The notes beneath the pieces were generated by a model that was not told the DNA's origin, ran no database searches, and saw nothing but the letters and a program-made list of their open reading frames with translations. From an uncultured Chitinophagaceae bacterium (GTDB lineage Bacteria > Bacteroidota > Bacteroidia > Chitinophagales > Chitinophagaceae): 34,595 nucleotides of DNA. How positions within the stretch are numbered: the first letter of the stretch is position 1; each line of letters opens with the position of its first letter. The stretch spans positions 1 to 34,595 of the forward strand of contig CALLZY010000098.1 in NCBI GenBank assembly GCA_937858715.1, read 5' to 3'. A program made the position numbers and the translations under genes. Positions 22,795 through 32,900 of this stretch are shown one piece after another.

Positions 22795-23211
22795 ATGCTG
22801 CTGCTGAAAATCTTTCTTGCCCTTCTGCTGCCTTATGGGCAGGCGCCGCAGAAAAAACCTGTGCAGCGAACAGAACAGGAGATTGTGTATGATCTTTTTC
22901 GCCTGCGCAATGAACACAAGGCTGACTCTGCCGAACTGTATTTTGCGGATACAGTGCAGGTGTATATGAAATACCTGCGTAATGTGCCAAGGAGAACCGT
23001 TACCAGAAGCGACAAGCAATTCTGGAAAGACCACCCTGGTAACCGCTTTGAAATGACGGCACCGGTGCAGGTAACAAACAAGGGTGGCATTACCACTGTC
23101 ATTGTGGTGGGCAAAGAATACCTCGATGGCATTACTTTTCAAAAAGAGCGGATTGAAATACGCTTTAACCGGAATAAGAAAATATTTTATTACAGGGGCT
23201 ATTTAATATAA
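22795..23211 (+). CDS. Secreted hypothetical protein, possibly NTF2-like fold
   Basis: A 138-residue protein with a short signal peptide (LLLKIFLALLLPYGQA). The mature part begins with a helix (TEQEIVYDLFRLRNEHK), then a DSAELYFADTVQVYM segment, and ends in three long strands (TAPVQVTNKGGITTVIVVG, ERIEIRFN, KKIFYYRGYLI). That helix-then-sheet order is what SnoaL/NTF2-like proteins show, but no active-site residues are identifiable, so this is an inference. Its last 13 bases overlap the 3' end of the convergent GldM-like gene. I preferred this strand over an opposing open frame because of the signal peptide and the amphipathic strands. Confidence 0.66.
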   Translation: MLLLKIFLALLLPYGQAPQKKPVQRTEQEIVYDLFRLRNEHKADSAELYFADTVQVYMKYLRNVPRRTVTRSDKQFWKDHPGNRFEMTAPVQVTNKGGITTVIVVGKEYLDGITFQKERIEIRFNRNKKIFYYRGYLI

Positions 23212-23879
23212 TACACCAGCGAAGGAACTTTTCTCTCTTTGCCTGAAGGGTCTTTTACCCGAATGTTATCAATAGTGACCATTCTTCCGGATTTTACGTA
23301 TTGACTGATAATTGTTTTCACAGCTGGGGAAAAAGCAGCACCCTGGCATTCAGCGGTTATTAATTCACCATTATCTTTATCTGTAGTGAATGTAAAACCA
23401 ATAATTTCCTCGTATTGTATTTCGAAAGGAAAATCTTTCAAAGAAATACTGACTCCTGGTTGTGCCATGAAAACACTTGCCGGAATGTTTGTGCCTGACT
23501 GGTAGCCACCAACAGTTGCGAAAGGTGCCGGTATGATGCGCACCCGAAAATCAGAAGTGCCTGCCAGCTTTCCATCAACAAAAACACTGAGCACACAATC
23601 ATTTGCCACCTGGGTAACCCGGACATTGTATTTACCTGCACCGGTTTTTGTAACAGTGCCTCCGCCGCCGTTGATTGTAACGGTGACTTTGTCATCAGCG
23701 GCACCCGATGCGGCTATAGCAACCGGATTATCAACACCGATATAAAAGACGTTTAACTTGGTGGGGGCGATGGCAATGTTTGTTTGCGCCCTTGTAAGCA
23801 TTGGACTGGCAAGCAGGACTGCTGACAATAAGGCAAGCATTGTGGCAGCAGGTTTCAATTGAAGTTTGCGGGGATTCAT
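23199..23879 (-). CDS. Stand-alone GldM C-terminal-domain protein, secreted
   Basis: A 226-residue protein with a signal peptide (MLALLSAVLLASPMLTRAQ). The mature part matches the last two beta domains of the gliding/T9SS protein GldM (PorM). First come APTKLNVFYIGVDNPVAIAA, a GKYNVRV strand and FRVRIIPAPFATVGG; then VSISLKDFPFEIQYEEIIGF, GRMVTIDNIRVKDPSGKERK and a final strand. In GldM these follow a membrane helix and two other domains; here all of that is missing and a signal peptide takes its place. No gldK, gldL or gldN gene is nearby. It may bind T9SS partners in the periplasm; that is inference. An in-frame ATG at 23939 would add 20 residues that do not fit the signal peptide. Confidence 0.85.
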   Translation of the reverse strand: MNPRKLQLKPAATMLALLSAVLLASPMLTRAQTNIAIAPTKLNVFYIGVDNPVAIAASGAADDKVTVTINGGGGTVTKTGAGKYNVRVTQVANDCVLSVFVDGKLAGTSDFRVRIIPAPFATVGGYQSGTNIPASVFMAQPGVSISLKDFPFEIQYEEIIGFTFTTDKDNGELITAECQGAAFSPAVKTIISQYVKSGRMVTIDNIRVKDPSGKERKVPSLVYYIK

Positions 23880-24122
23880 TGTGTCAGGTTTGTAGTTATT
23901 AAAGATGTTTACCAACGAAAGTGCTTTCTTAGGATACAATGATGCAGTTATACCTGTAAGAAACGCTTGGAGTTTTTTTATATTGTGTTTTCCTTTAGTC
24001 AGTAGTATTATCTGTCTGCAAAAGACTGAAAAATTTATGAAAAGATGTTGTTCTTAGGAAGGCTTCCGGCAATGGATTCAAGCAGGGCGGCAACCCCCAA
24101 ATCCTTACCTTTGCCGCCGTTT

Positions 24123-25706
24123 ATGAAGTACAATACCGAAATACAAAAACGCCGCACTTTCGCCATCATCTCTCACCCGGATGCGGGTAAAACAACGCTT
24201 ACTGAGAAGTTCCTGCTGTTTGGCGGAGCCATACAGGTGGCTGGTGCCGTTAAGAGCAACAAGATTAAGAAACATGCCACCAGTGACTTTATGGAGATTG
24301 AACGCCAAAGGGGTATATCGGTGGCCACCTCGGTAATGAGCTTTGAATACAACAACATTCTCATCAACCTGCTGGATACTCCCGGTCACAAAGACTTTGC
24401 TGAAGATACCTTCCGGACCCTTACCGCCGTGGACAGTGTGATACTGGTGGTGGACAGTGTGAACGGGGTGGAGGAACAGACCCGCCGCCTGATGGAAGTG
24501 TGCCGGATGCGGGATACGCCGGTAATTGTGTTCATCAATAAAATGGACCGTGACGGAAAGAGCCGGTTTGACCTGCTCGAAGAGATTGAAAAGGAACTGA
24601 AGATTGCCTTGCACCCGATGACATGGCCCATTAACAGCGGTAAAGATTTTAAAGGGGTGTATAACCTTGCCGAGAATAACCTGCTGCTTTTCACCGCCAA
24701 CACTAAGGCTGATGAAGACACTATCTCCATCAGCGACATCAATGATAAAATAGTAGATGAGAAACTGGGAGAGAGGGATGCGTATCATTTACGGGAAGAT
24801 GTGGAACTGGTGGAAGGCGTACATGGAAGCCTGAATACGGATGATTACCTGGCCGGAAAAGTAGCGCCGGTATTCTTTGGCAGTGCCATCAACAACTTTG
24901 GAGTAAAGGAGATGCTGGATACTTTTATCAGCATTGCGCCAACGCCCCGCAGCCGCCAGACCAGCACCCGTGAACTGGATGTGCTGGAAGAAAAGATGAG
25001 TGGCTTTGTGTTTAAAATTCATGCTAACCTTGACCCCAAGCACCGTGACAGGATTGCTTTCTTCCGGGTGTGTTCGGGCAGATTTGAACGCAACAAATAC
25101 TATCACCATGTTCGGTTAGATAAGGATGTACGCTTCAGTAACCCTTATTCGTTCATGGCAAGAGATAAGAGCATTATTGAAGATGCCTACGCTGGTGATG
25201 TGGTGGGCTTGTTTGACACCGGCAACTTTAAAATTGGCGATACACTTACGGAGGGAGAGAATTTTTTCTTTACAGGAATACCTTCTTTTTCACCGGAGAT
25301 ATTTAAGGAAGTGGTGAACAAGGACCCGATGAAGACGAAGCAATTAGAAAAAGGATTGCTGCAACTAACTGATGAAGGTGTGGCGCAGTTATTTACCCAG
25401 TTTGGTGGCACCAAGAAGATTATAGGTTGTGTGGGTGAACTGCAGTTTGAAGTGATACAATACCGGTTGCTGCATGAGTATGGAGCATCGGTGGTGTTTA
25501 ACTCTATGCCCTTTTATAAAGCCTGCTGGCTTACCAGTAACGATCAGAAGAAACTGGAAGATTTTCTGCGGTTTAAAATGGCTAATTCAGCAGAAGACAA
25601 GGACGGGCATCCCGTTTATCTGGCGCAAAGTGAATGGTTCTTGAATACAGAGAAGACCAATAACCCTGATATTACGTTTCACTTTTCGAGTGAGATACAT
25701 AAATAG
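24123..25706 (+). CDS. prfC: Peptide chain release factor 3 (GTPase)
   Basis: A 527-residue translational GTPase that recycles release factors RF1/RF2 from the ribosome. G1 is SHPDAGKTT, the switch region is [16 protein letters not shown]3 is LDTPGH, and G4 is INKMD. The RF3-specific sequences [15 protein letters not shown] and [14 protein letters not shown] are present, and the length is standard. The frame is open from 24045, but the upstream 26 residues (with [12 protein letters not shown]) do not resemble RF3, while [20 protein letters not shown] is the usual N-terminus. It is a single gene, followed by an inverted repeat. Confidence 0.97.
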   Translation: MKYNTEIQKRRTFAIISHPDAGKTTLTEKFLLFGGAIQVAGAVKSNKIKKHATSDFMEIERQRGISVATSVMSFEYNNILINLLDTPGHKDFAEDTFRTLTAVDSVILVVDSVNGVEEQTRRLMEVCRMRDTPVIVFINKMDRDGKSRFDLLEEIEKELKIALHPMTWPINSGKDFKGVYNLAENNLLLFTANTKADEDTISISDINDKIVDEKLGERDAYHLREDVELVEGVHGSLNTDDYLAGKVAPVFFGSAINNFGVKEMLDTFISIAPTPRSRQTSTRELDVLEEKMSGFVFKIHANLDPKHRDRIAFFRVCSGRFERNKYYHHVRLDKDVRFSNPYSFMARDKSIIEDAYAGDVVGLFDTGNFKIGDTLTEGENFFFTGIPSFSPEIFKEVVNKDPMKTKQLEKGLLQLTDEGVAQLFTQFGGTKKIIGCVGELQFEVIQYRLLHEYGASVVFNSMPFYKACWLTSNDQKKLEDFLRFKMANSAEDKDGHPVYLAQSEWFLNTEKTNNPDITFHFSSEIHK

Positions 25707-25719
25707 TTCATAGCGTATA

Positions 25720-25784
25720 GTTCATGGTTCATAGCAAGGAACTGTTAATTTAGAACGACTTGCTATGAACTATTAACCATGAAC
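25720..25784. repeat. Imperfect inverted repeat of GTTCATGGTTCATAGC type between convergent genes
   Basis: An inner 12-bp perfect stem (25727-25738 / 25759-25770, GTTCATAGCAAG) and an outer 7-bp stem (25720-25726 / 25778-25784, GTTCATG) flank a 20-base loop, with seven unpaired bases on one side. Another TTCATAGC copy lies just upstream (25707-25714). Repeats built from TTCATGGTTCATAG are common between Bacteroidota genes. It occupies most of the space between prfC and the convergent 1375-residue gene and could act as a processing or termination structure. Confidence 0.7.
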
Positions 25785-25790
25785 CCTCTT

Positions 25791-28700
25791 CTATTTATTC
25801 ACCTCATACACATCAGCAAATACCAGCCTTTCTTTCATTGGCATAGTTCCAAAGTTCACACCACCGGGGTTTGGATTTGGCTTCAGCGGGTCGTAAATAA
25901 TGACCTCATACTCCAGCACTTTAACCCTGTATGGCTTGGATGCATATTCAGCAGGCAATGTAAATGAATGTGTATGCAGGAAACCATAATTAGGGCCAAC
26001 ATCCTGCGGCTGTAAGCCGTAACTGTAGCTGTCAATTGGTTTTGCATGAATGGTGATGTGGGCTCCTTCGCTGGGATCCACTTCAATGGGTTCAATAACA
26101 AAATCCACCCTTGTGCGGAAGAACATGGCTTTGGTATCCACTTTAGGCAGCGTACCGGAAATGCCGACGTTGATTTTGTTTTTCGCTCCTTCAAACTTGA
26201 GAGAACTGAACCTTGGTGCAGGCACTTGTATATAATCGGCCATCACAATAGTTGAGAGGCAGCAATCAGTATCGGCAGTCCTTACTGAATGGTGCTGATA
26301 CCTGGCGAGTGCCAGCCTTACAAAAGGATAGTAAGCCGTGGCAACATTCAGGAGGATATCAGCGTAGTACAGTTTTCTTTCTTTGTCATACTTAACATCG
26401 TAAGTAACAACAAAAACTTTAGCTGTGTTACCGTTATGTTCAGCAGCAGCCATCTGCAGTTGTCCTTCTTTTAATGCAAGAAAACTGTTGGCATCCATTT
26501 TAATGCCACCAGGCAAGGCTGCCGAAAGTTTGGTAGGGTCTGTTCCCCAGGTACTCACGGGTGTGCTTCCGGAAGAAAGTTTGTCGTTGATATTCATGTT
26601 AAGCACCACGGCCAGTTTTTCACCTTCGCCGCTGCTGTACCAGGGACGTTTTAAATAAACCCTGAGACCGGCACCCCTTGCTGTAATGGTCGTGTTAGTG
26701 CTGTTGTTTGTATTTCTTGACCATTCAAAGTTGGGGATGATGTAGAGTACCTCAGGTGCCAGTGGCCTTGCACTGCTGGGAATGATTACTTCTTTGGTAA
26801 TAGCAGTCGGGACCGTTTCTCTTGTAAGCGGGAAAGGTTGCCCTTTACTTTCCCTGTCTTTAATCAGGTTAAAGAAATATTCCCTGTAGCGGGTTGTTGC
26901 AATTGCCTTGTAGTTAACTTTCCTGTGTCTTGTATCATTAAACAGGTGTTCAATAGCCGGGAATGGATTTTCTTTTACAACTGAGCCAAAAGCATATTCA
27001 AATACCAGGTATAAAGTGGTAAAATGGAACACTTTTGATTTCATTGGATAACGCTGCACATCATCATTCCATTCGTTAGGCGTTGTTTCCACATGTTCAC
27101 CATCATCAAGCCATTCTGTCCAGTCTGCTTCTATGTCCAGTTGCCCGGTTGACGGACCATGCACAAGAAGTTTAGTATTAATTTTTGCTGTGTTAGCGCC
27201 AAATTCCCTTTCAGGCTTCAGGTCTGCAATAAACGGATAGGTTTGTGAACCCAATTTAGTAAGCGGCTGCTGTACTGCATGCACAAAGGTCAGTTCCCGC
27301 CAGGGCGAAAACATCCAGTGCTGGCCTCTTGCAATACGCTGGCCCACGGCATCGCTCAGGTTGGTCATGCCCATCATATCCAGCACACCAGAGAGACGGA
27401 GAATATCATTTGGTCTCCAGAAACAGGCATAGTTTACTTTTACAATCACCCCTTTTTGCAGTTTTACAATAAGTGCCCTGTCTCCCTTGTTCCATTCCAA
27501 ACTGGGTGTTGCCTCTTCTTTAAGTATTATCCTGAATGTTTTCGGGTTCATCCATTCATTGTAATCGGCCGTTTTGTTAGCAGCGGCATCATCTTTTACT
27601 TCATCATCAAAGAAGAAGCTAATACGCCTTGTAAATTTTTCCGGATCGGGGGCTTTAGGGTTCGGGTCTTGTGCTGAAATGAAAAATGTAACACCGGCAG
27701 CCATCGGGTCAATTAAATATTCAACCGGAATTTCCTTTTGATTGCCGTCCACTATTTTCAGGTTAGTAGTGGCACTATAAGATGCAGTTTCAGCAGTAAA
27801 CGGGTCTTTATCGTTTTTTATTTTTTGATAAATGGCTGCGGCTTCTGTTTTGTTTGCCGGCCCAAAGCCTTTGTCAAGTACAGAATGTGTAGCTGACATT
27901 TCTACGTTGCTGCGGGGCGGTTTTACGTGGCGGATGGCTTCAGGTTTGAAAGTTTTGGTAACAATGTTATTGTTTTCGTATTGTTCGCAACTTACGGCTT
28001 CGTTGCTGCGTATTACCATTACCTCGCTAGATTCACCATCTCTGATTTCGGTACCCAGCACCAGGAAAGGAGCATCAACCGGTTCGTACCGCATGTATTT
28101 TATTTTACCGACTACGGTTTCACCAATGTTTTCGGGCTGCTCATTAAGGTCCACACTGTTTCCTGCAAGGTCAACAGTTCTTATACGCACTGCATACAAT
28201 TTGCCGAAACGCAGTTTGGGTAAAGTTCCTTCCACCAGGCCGGGCAGCACATTCAGCCTGAAGTCTGCCGTGCCAGGAGTTTTGAATTTTTCGGCTTCTT
28301 TTGTTTTATCATACACTTCCTTGCTGTCCAGCATCGGATCGTTAAGGGCACTGCCAGGCCGGGGTACGCTCAAGCTCCATCCTTCCCATCGGGCAATAGC
28401 TTCCCCAACTTTTAGCTGAGTGCCGGTTTCTGTTTTTTCTTCCGATGCGGCCATCTGTATAAAGCCTTCGTCGGTATCCATGCCGGAGATGTCAACATTT
28501 GTACCTGCAGGATTGAGGTAAGAATACTTATTGTTCCGCATGTGCAGGCTGAACCATTTGCCGGGTTTGTCATCGGGTTCAATATCCATCCGGTAACCCA
28601 GGTTAATATCGTCAGCATAAAGAATTTCATTGGGCAAAATCCAGGAAGCTTTCGTACCCGTTGTGCCTTCGGGAGTGAGACCAGGAACCATCATCAGGTT

Positions 28701-29918
28701 CTTGAGATTGTTCATCCGGTCAAATTTTTTGTGCAGCAGTTCGGCCCTTCCGTTTTTGGCTATGGCTATTCCCGCCGTTTTGTGGCTGGGTGTGCCTTCT
28801 TTACGGGGAGCTTCGTTATTAAAAAATGGAATGTTCTCTGCTTTTTGAACGTTGTTTTCTACGGCATAAAAGATATGCTTTGCTTTTTTCAGTTGCAGGC
28901 CATCCATCTGGTTGCAGAGTTTCAATGCTGCCCCATCGGTATCCACCTGGAAAACTGTAAACTCGTTGCTGTTTATCTTAAGGTGGCCTTTGTCTATAAT
29001 ACTGTTGTCAGTTGGCCGTGCATAAAAACCTTTGGCTGTTTTGGTATAAGCCGTTGCCGGGCATACGATGGTTGTATCGGTTGTAAAGTTTATTGAAGTG
29101 GGAACAATGCGTACAGTGGGTACTGAGCCTGCTTTCATTATCATGTTTTCCGGCCCGTCAAATTCAAGGTCAACAATCAGGCCCAGTCTTCTTTGCAGTT
29201 GCGGATAGTCGGATAATGCAGAAATAATCTGGTGGAATTCAAATTCTGGTTTAGGCAGCGGAATGAATTTATCAACCACTTTTGCATCATACATTCCATG
29301 AAAGTTCTTTAGCTGCGCAAAATCGAGCATCGGCTCCGAAGCCGGTTTAAAGGGAATGAACCTGTTTTTGTTCAGCACACTTTTCAGCCTGTTTTTTGCA
29401 GGACTGTCGCTGACAAGCCTGTCCAGTGAAATTCCTTTTTCCCTTCCCCGTTTTGGAAAATCGGCTATCACATATTCAGAAATTGCAGTGAGAGCCGGAT
29501 TTTCAGTGAAATGTTTTTCATTGGGCAAATCGTTTGCAAAAAATTTGCCGGTTCCTTCTGTAACATCTTTCAGGTATTTGAGAATATGCTTAACAGGGTA
29601 GGAGGCAATGGGTATCTGCGAGAAATCTTCCTGTACAAAGGACTTTACTTTTACTTTTTTGGTGAACAGGTTTCCCCACAAAACATCATCTGCCAGCTTA
29701 CTCACCACTTTTGCTTCAACAGGCTTGCCATTTAACTGTACAATGAATTTTGTGTGTTTAAGAATGCCTGCCCAGCCAAGCATATCAGGCACATTTTCCA
29801 ACGTAGTGTTTGCATCTTCAACCTGCAGGCTGATGGATGCAGATATAGCCCATTTGTTTGCAAGACCTCTTTTAACTAACCCATTGGGCAATGCTGTAAA
29901 GATTATTTTCTGTTTCAT
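25791..29918 (-). CDS. Very large uncharacterised protein, 1375 residues
   Basis: An intact 1375-codon gene with no signal peptide or membrane segment. No characterised family is recognised. The N-terminus (KWAISASISLQVEDANTTLE, DMLGWAGILKHTKFIVQLNG) is beta-rich. The middle has many antiparallel strand patterns and repeated long loops rich in D, N, P and T. Around residue 990 is a basic aromatic stretch (NDTRHRKVNYKAIATTRYRE) that looks like a conserved core. The C-terminus ends in strands (LEYEVIIYDP, KERLVFADVYEVNK). Total character is that of an extended, mostly beta, soluble structural or binding protein. It starts 77 bases after the stop of the 1137-residue gene on the same strand and almost certainly shares its transcript. 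Function unknown; a joint role with that protein is inferred from the pairing. Confidence 0.85.
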   Translation of the reverse strand: MKQKIIFTALPNGLVKRGLANKWAISASISLQVEDANTTLENVPDMLGWAGILKHTKFIVQLNGKPVEAKVVSKLADDVLWGNLFTKKVKVKSFVQEDFSQIPIASYPVKHILKYLKDVTEGTGKFFANDLPNEKHFTENPALTAISEYVIADFPKRGREKGISLDRLVSDSPAKNRLKSVLNKNRFIPFKPASEPMLDFAQLKNFHGMYDAKVVDKFIPLPKPEFEFHQIISALSDYPQLQRRLGLIVDLEFDGPENMIMKAGSVPTVRIVPTSINFTTDTTIVCPATAYTKTAKGFYARPTDNSIIDKGHLKINSNEFTVFQVDTDGAALKLCNQMDGLQLKKAKHIFYAVENNVQKAENIPFFNNEAPRKEGTPSHKTAGIAIAKNGRAELLHKKFDRMNNLKNLMMVPGLTPEGTTGTKASWILPNEILYADDINLGYRMDIEPDDKPGKWFSLHMRNNKYSYLNPAGTNVDISGMDTDEGFIQMAASEEKTETGTQLKVGEAIARWEGWSLSVPRPGSALNDPMLDSKEVYDKTKEAEKFKTPGTADFRLNVLPGLVEGTLPKLRFGKLYAVRIRTVDLAGNSVDLNEQPENIGETVVGKIKYMRYEPVDAPFLVLGTEIRDGESSEVMVIRSNEAVSCEQYENNNIVTKTFKPEAIRHVKPPRSNVEMSATHSVLDKGFGPANKTEAAAIYQKIKNDKDPFTAETASYSATTNLKIVDGNQKEIPVEYLIDPMAAGVTFFISAQDPNPKAPDPEKFTRRISFFFDDEVKDDAAANKTADYNEWMNPKTFRIILKEEATPSLEWNKGDRALIVKLQKGVIVKVNYACFWRPNDILRLSGVLDMMGMTNLSDAVGQRIARGQHWMFSPWRELTFVHAVQQPLTKLGSQTYPFIADLKPEREFGANTAKINTKLLVHGPSTGQLDIEADWTEWLDDGEHVETTPNEWNDDVQRYPMKSKVFHFTTLYLVFEYAFGSVVKENPFPAIEHLFNDTRHRKVNYKAIATTRYREYFFNLIKDRESKGQPFPLTRETVPTAITKEVIIPSSARPLAPEVLYIIPNFEWSRNTNNSTNTTITARGAGLRVYLKRPWYSSGEGEKLAVVLNMNINDKLSSGSTPVSTWGTDPTKLSAALPGGIKMDANSFLALKEGQLQMAAAEHNGNTAKVFVVTYDVKYDKERKLYYADILLNVATAYYPFVRLALARYQHHSVRTADTDCCLSTIVMADYIQVPAPRFSSLKFEGAKNKINVGISGTLPKVDTKAMFFRTRVDFVIEPIEVDPSEGAHITIHAKPIDSYSYGLQPQDVGPNYGFLHTHSFTLPAEYASKPYRVKVLEYEVIIYDPLKPNPNPGGVNFGTMPMKERLVFADVYEVNK

Positions 29919-29994
29919 ATTCTATTGTGTGTTCATTCCCGCAGGAAGAATCAGTTTATGGTTAATTATTGCTGACATTGAAAGAACTATCTGC

Positions 29995-32900
29995 TTATGC
30001 AACAAAGGCTGCGCAGTAATCTTTCCAGTCACCTTCGGTAATACACATCTGGAAGTTGGGGTCGCTGCCACTGCCTGCAAATGTTTTCTTCGTATAAACT
30101 GTAACCGAAGTACTGAAGAACAATACCTCAACTTTGATTTTGAGCGAAGCTTCTCCATACGCCTTTCCAGGGTCAGATAAGTAGGTAAGGGCCAGGTACA
30201 ACTCAAGACTGGCTGTAATCAGCCCAAGCACACTTACAGAACCATTTATCCGAACATATCCTGTAAGCTGTGTGGAGTTGTGATCGCCTTCAAATGTCAT
30301 TTTGAAGTAAATGCCTGCCATTACACTTACGCCGCCGCTTGCCACACCGAAGTTGAGAGAAACGGATGCCCCAAACTCCAGGGCAGCTTCAATCTGGCGG
30401 ATGCCGTTGAGGTCAAGTTCAAGCCCGAAGAAGCCACCGCCACCGAGGAAGGATACTGCCAGTGTGAATGGTTGCTGTCTTTCGCAGAAGCGGAAGCCGA
30501 GTGTAAGCGGCCCGCCGGTGAAAGGAAGGTTAACTTCTGCACCAAGAGACATATGGCTCAATGAAAAAGCACCCAATTGCAAATCGGGAAGGGCAAGGGT
30601 GTAACCGCATTTTATGCCGGTAAGAGAAACATCCAGATAAGGCGGGTCGGAGAACCCATCCGATGGAATGAGTTTGTTTATTTCATTAATAAAACTTAAC
30701 GGGCCACCAAAAACAATACACGGGTTGCCCATCTGCACACTTACATCTGATTTCTTGGTTGTATCAACAGCAAACTTTATTTCTTTGAAATCGATACCAA
30801 TCAGGTAATCGCTGTCAACTTTTACAATGCCAATCTTAAAATTCTTTATCCATGCGGCAGTTGAAAACTCCGGAGACGTAGGGTCTTTCTTTTTGGCCTT
30901 TACCTGTGTGTTGATAACGAATTCGGCACCGCTTTGCTTTTTAAATCCAACAAATCCGCCCAAATCAAGATCATTCAGTTTTGGCTTGATAAGATAAGTG
31001 GTGATGAATTCATTTTCTGTTTCTTCTGTTACAAGGTTTGGAATTTTCGGAACCCTGTTTTGTAAAGATTTTGTCAGGTCAAAAGCACTTTTATCACCTG
31101 TAACAAAATCGAGCAAATCGCTAAGTTTGAATACGCCAAATAGTTTTGGCAGCGGGAGTTCGCCTGCAACGCTGAAGAAGTCATTGGCAGCAGGTTCTGC
31201 ATTCTTAAACTTCTCTAATGTGCCGCCAAAGGCACCTGCGGCTTTAGAAAGGCCTGTCAAGCTGAAATTTGGTGCTGCAATCCCTCCGGTTTTATCTGTT
31301 TGCCCGCCGAAGTTTACAGGATTCGGGTATTTAAATGCGGCAAATACATGACCCGCATTTCTGTCATCAACTAATGTAACGGGAACTTTGTTTACTGCAC
31401 CTGTTATACGCTGATAAGAAGGTTCAATAATTTCAACTTCCTTTATCTCCGGCAGGAAGCCCTGTGGCTCATCAGCGTTTGTATAAGGCTTTGCACTAAA
31501 TGTGATGGTATGGGCAACAAAAGCCGTATCGCCGCCATTCGTTGTTTTTCTGGCCAAAGAAATTTTTTGCCCGTTCAGGTCAGATGTGTTTGTAACAGGC
31601 TTATTCACCGGGTTGTAATTTGAATAAGCAGTTGTGAGAGCTGTTACATTGTTTACACTTCCTAAAACATCAGTGCTTGCAAAAGCAAGAGGAATGGAGA
31701 AATCTACAATATTACCATCCACATCTTCACCTTTCACTTTAAACATCACTTCCTTTTTGGCGCTTATTATTACAAATTGCTCATCGCCGGGGGCAGGAGG
31801 TGTATCGCCAAGCCCAGGCTCTATTGGAGGAAGTGGTGTATCCGGAAGTGAATTGGCCAGCCGTTTTTTATTCGCATCAAGCAACGGAGAGACAGTTGTT
31901 ACCATTTCAATCCGGTTAAAGCAGAAATTCAAGAACTTGCCGGCACTGTCAACATAGTTATATTCTTTAACCGGTTCTGTAATTACAACAATCTTACGCT
32001 GGAAGTTGGCCGCTGTACCGGTGCCCGGATGAGGTTTACGTTCTGTTATTTTTATTAATACTGCTTCATGCCCAAACGGGATAATGTTTCCGGCCTTTAC
32101 AATTTCCACATAATGCTCTCTTCCGAGTGTTTCAATATGCCGCCATTTGAGCAGGTTGAGTGCATTGCCTGAACCGTATAATACACCTGCTGTTTCAAGT
32201 TTCTTTCGTTCAACTTGCAGTTCGCTGTCGAGCCATGCTCCCAAGGTTGTAAGAAAAAGCTTGTAAGCCTTTATGGGCTGTGGAACAAATTTTGGAATCT
32301 GAAAATTAGATGTTTCGTGTACAATCTGATGGCGGTCTTTATTTGTAATGGATGTTATGCCAATCAACTTATCGTTGTATTCAATAACCTGTTCTTTATA
32401 ATCTGCTTTCGCATCATCGGCCCACAATGCCCGGAGGATACGCTGTTCATTGGTTATCTCAGTTTCATCCAGTCCTTCGGTAGTTTTTGTGCTTAACCTT
32501 GTATGCCAAAGCTCAAAGAGCTTATTCGCTTCTTTAAAAACTCCTTTATCAGCTTTCAGTTTTTTTGAATGGCTCCAGCCTGCAAACCTTGTTGGGGAGA
32601 GATATAGCCTGTTAGGCACTTCAATGGCAGTTTCCAGTTCACCAACAGGCCCGACAGCTTCTTGTGCAAGCATACGCATATTACCAGCCACATTTGTTAC
32701 TGCTTCACGGCGGCTGTTTTCTTCAGGGAACAACATGGTACTTACCGTATATCGTTCATCTTTTGTAAGACCTCTTACCTGCAGTGTTTTTTTATTGATA
32801 GCGGCAGCACTAATCTTGTTTCGCATGTTGGTGACCTTCGGTGTTGTCACCGGCCTGAAAACTTTTCTGCCCCCACTTGCAGGTTTAGCCCTTTGGTTTA

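Noticed and set aside
22777-23142. 121-codon minus-strand frame opposite the NTF2-like gene
   Set aside because: It is histidine- and cysteine-rich with no signal; the plus-strand frame has a signal peptide and regular strand pattern.
24045-24122. 26-codon extension of prfC
   Set aside because: It does not resemble RF3, while the ATG at 24123 gives the normal family N-terminus.
24105-24788. 227-codon minus-strand frame opposite prfC
   Set aside because: prfC is unambiguous on the plus strand; the antisense frame shows no domain or signal.
27832-28419. 195-codon plus-strand serine-rich frame
   Set aside because: Antisense to the intact 1375-codon gene; the serine/leucine richness reflects the opposite strand's codon use.
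28542-29096. 184-codon plus-strand frame opposite the 1375-residue gene
   Set aside because: It is one of several antisense frames in the same gene, with cysteine- and phenylalanine-rich shadow composition and no recognisable motif.
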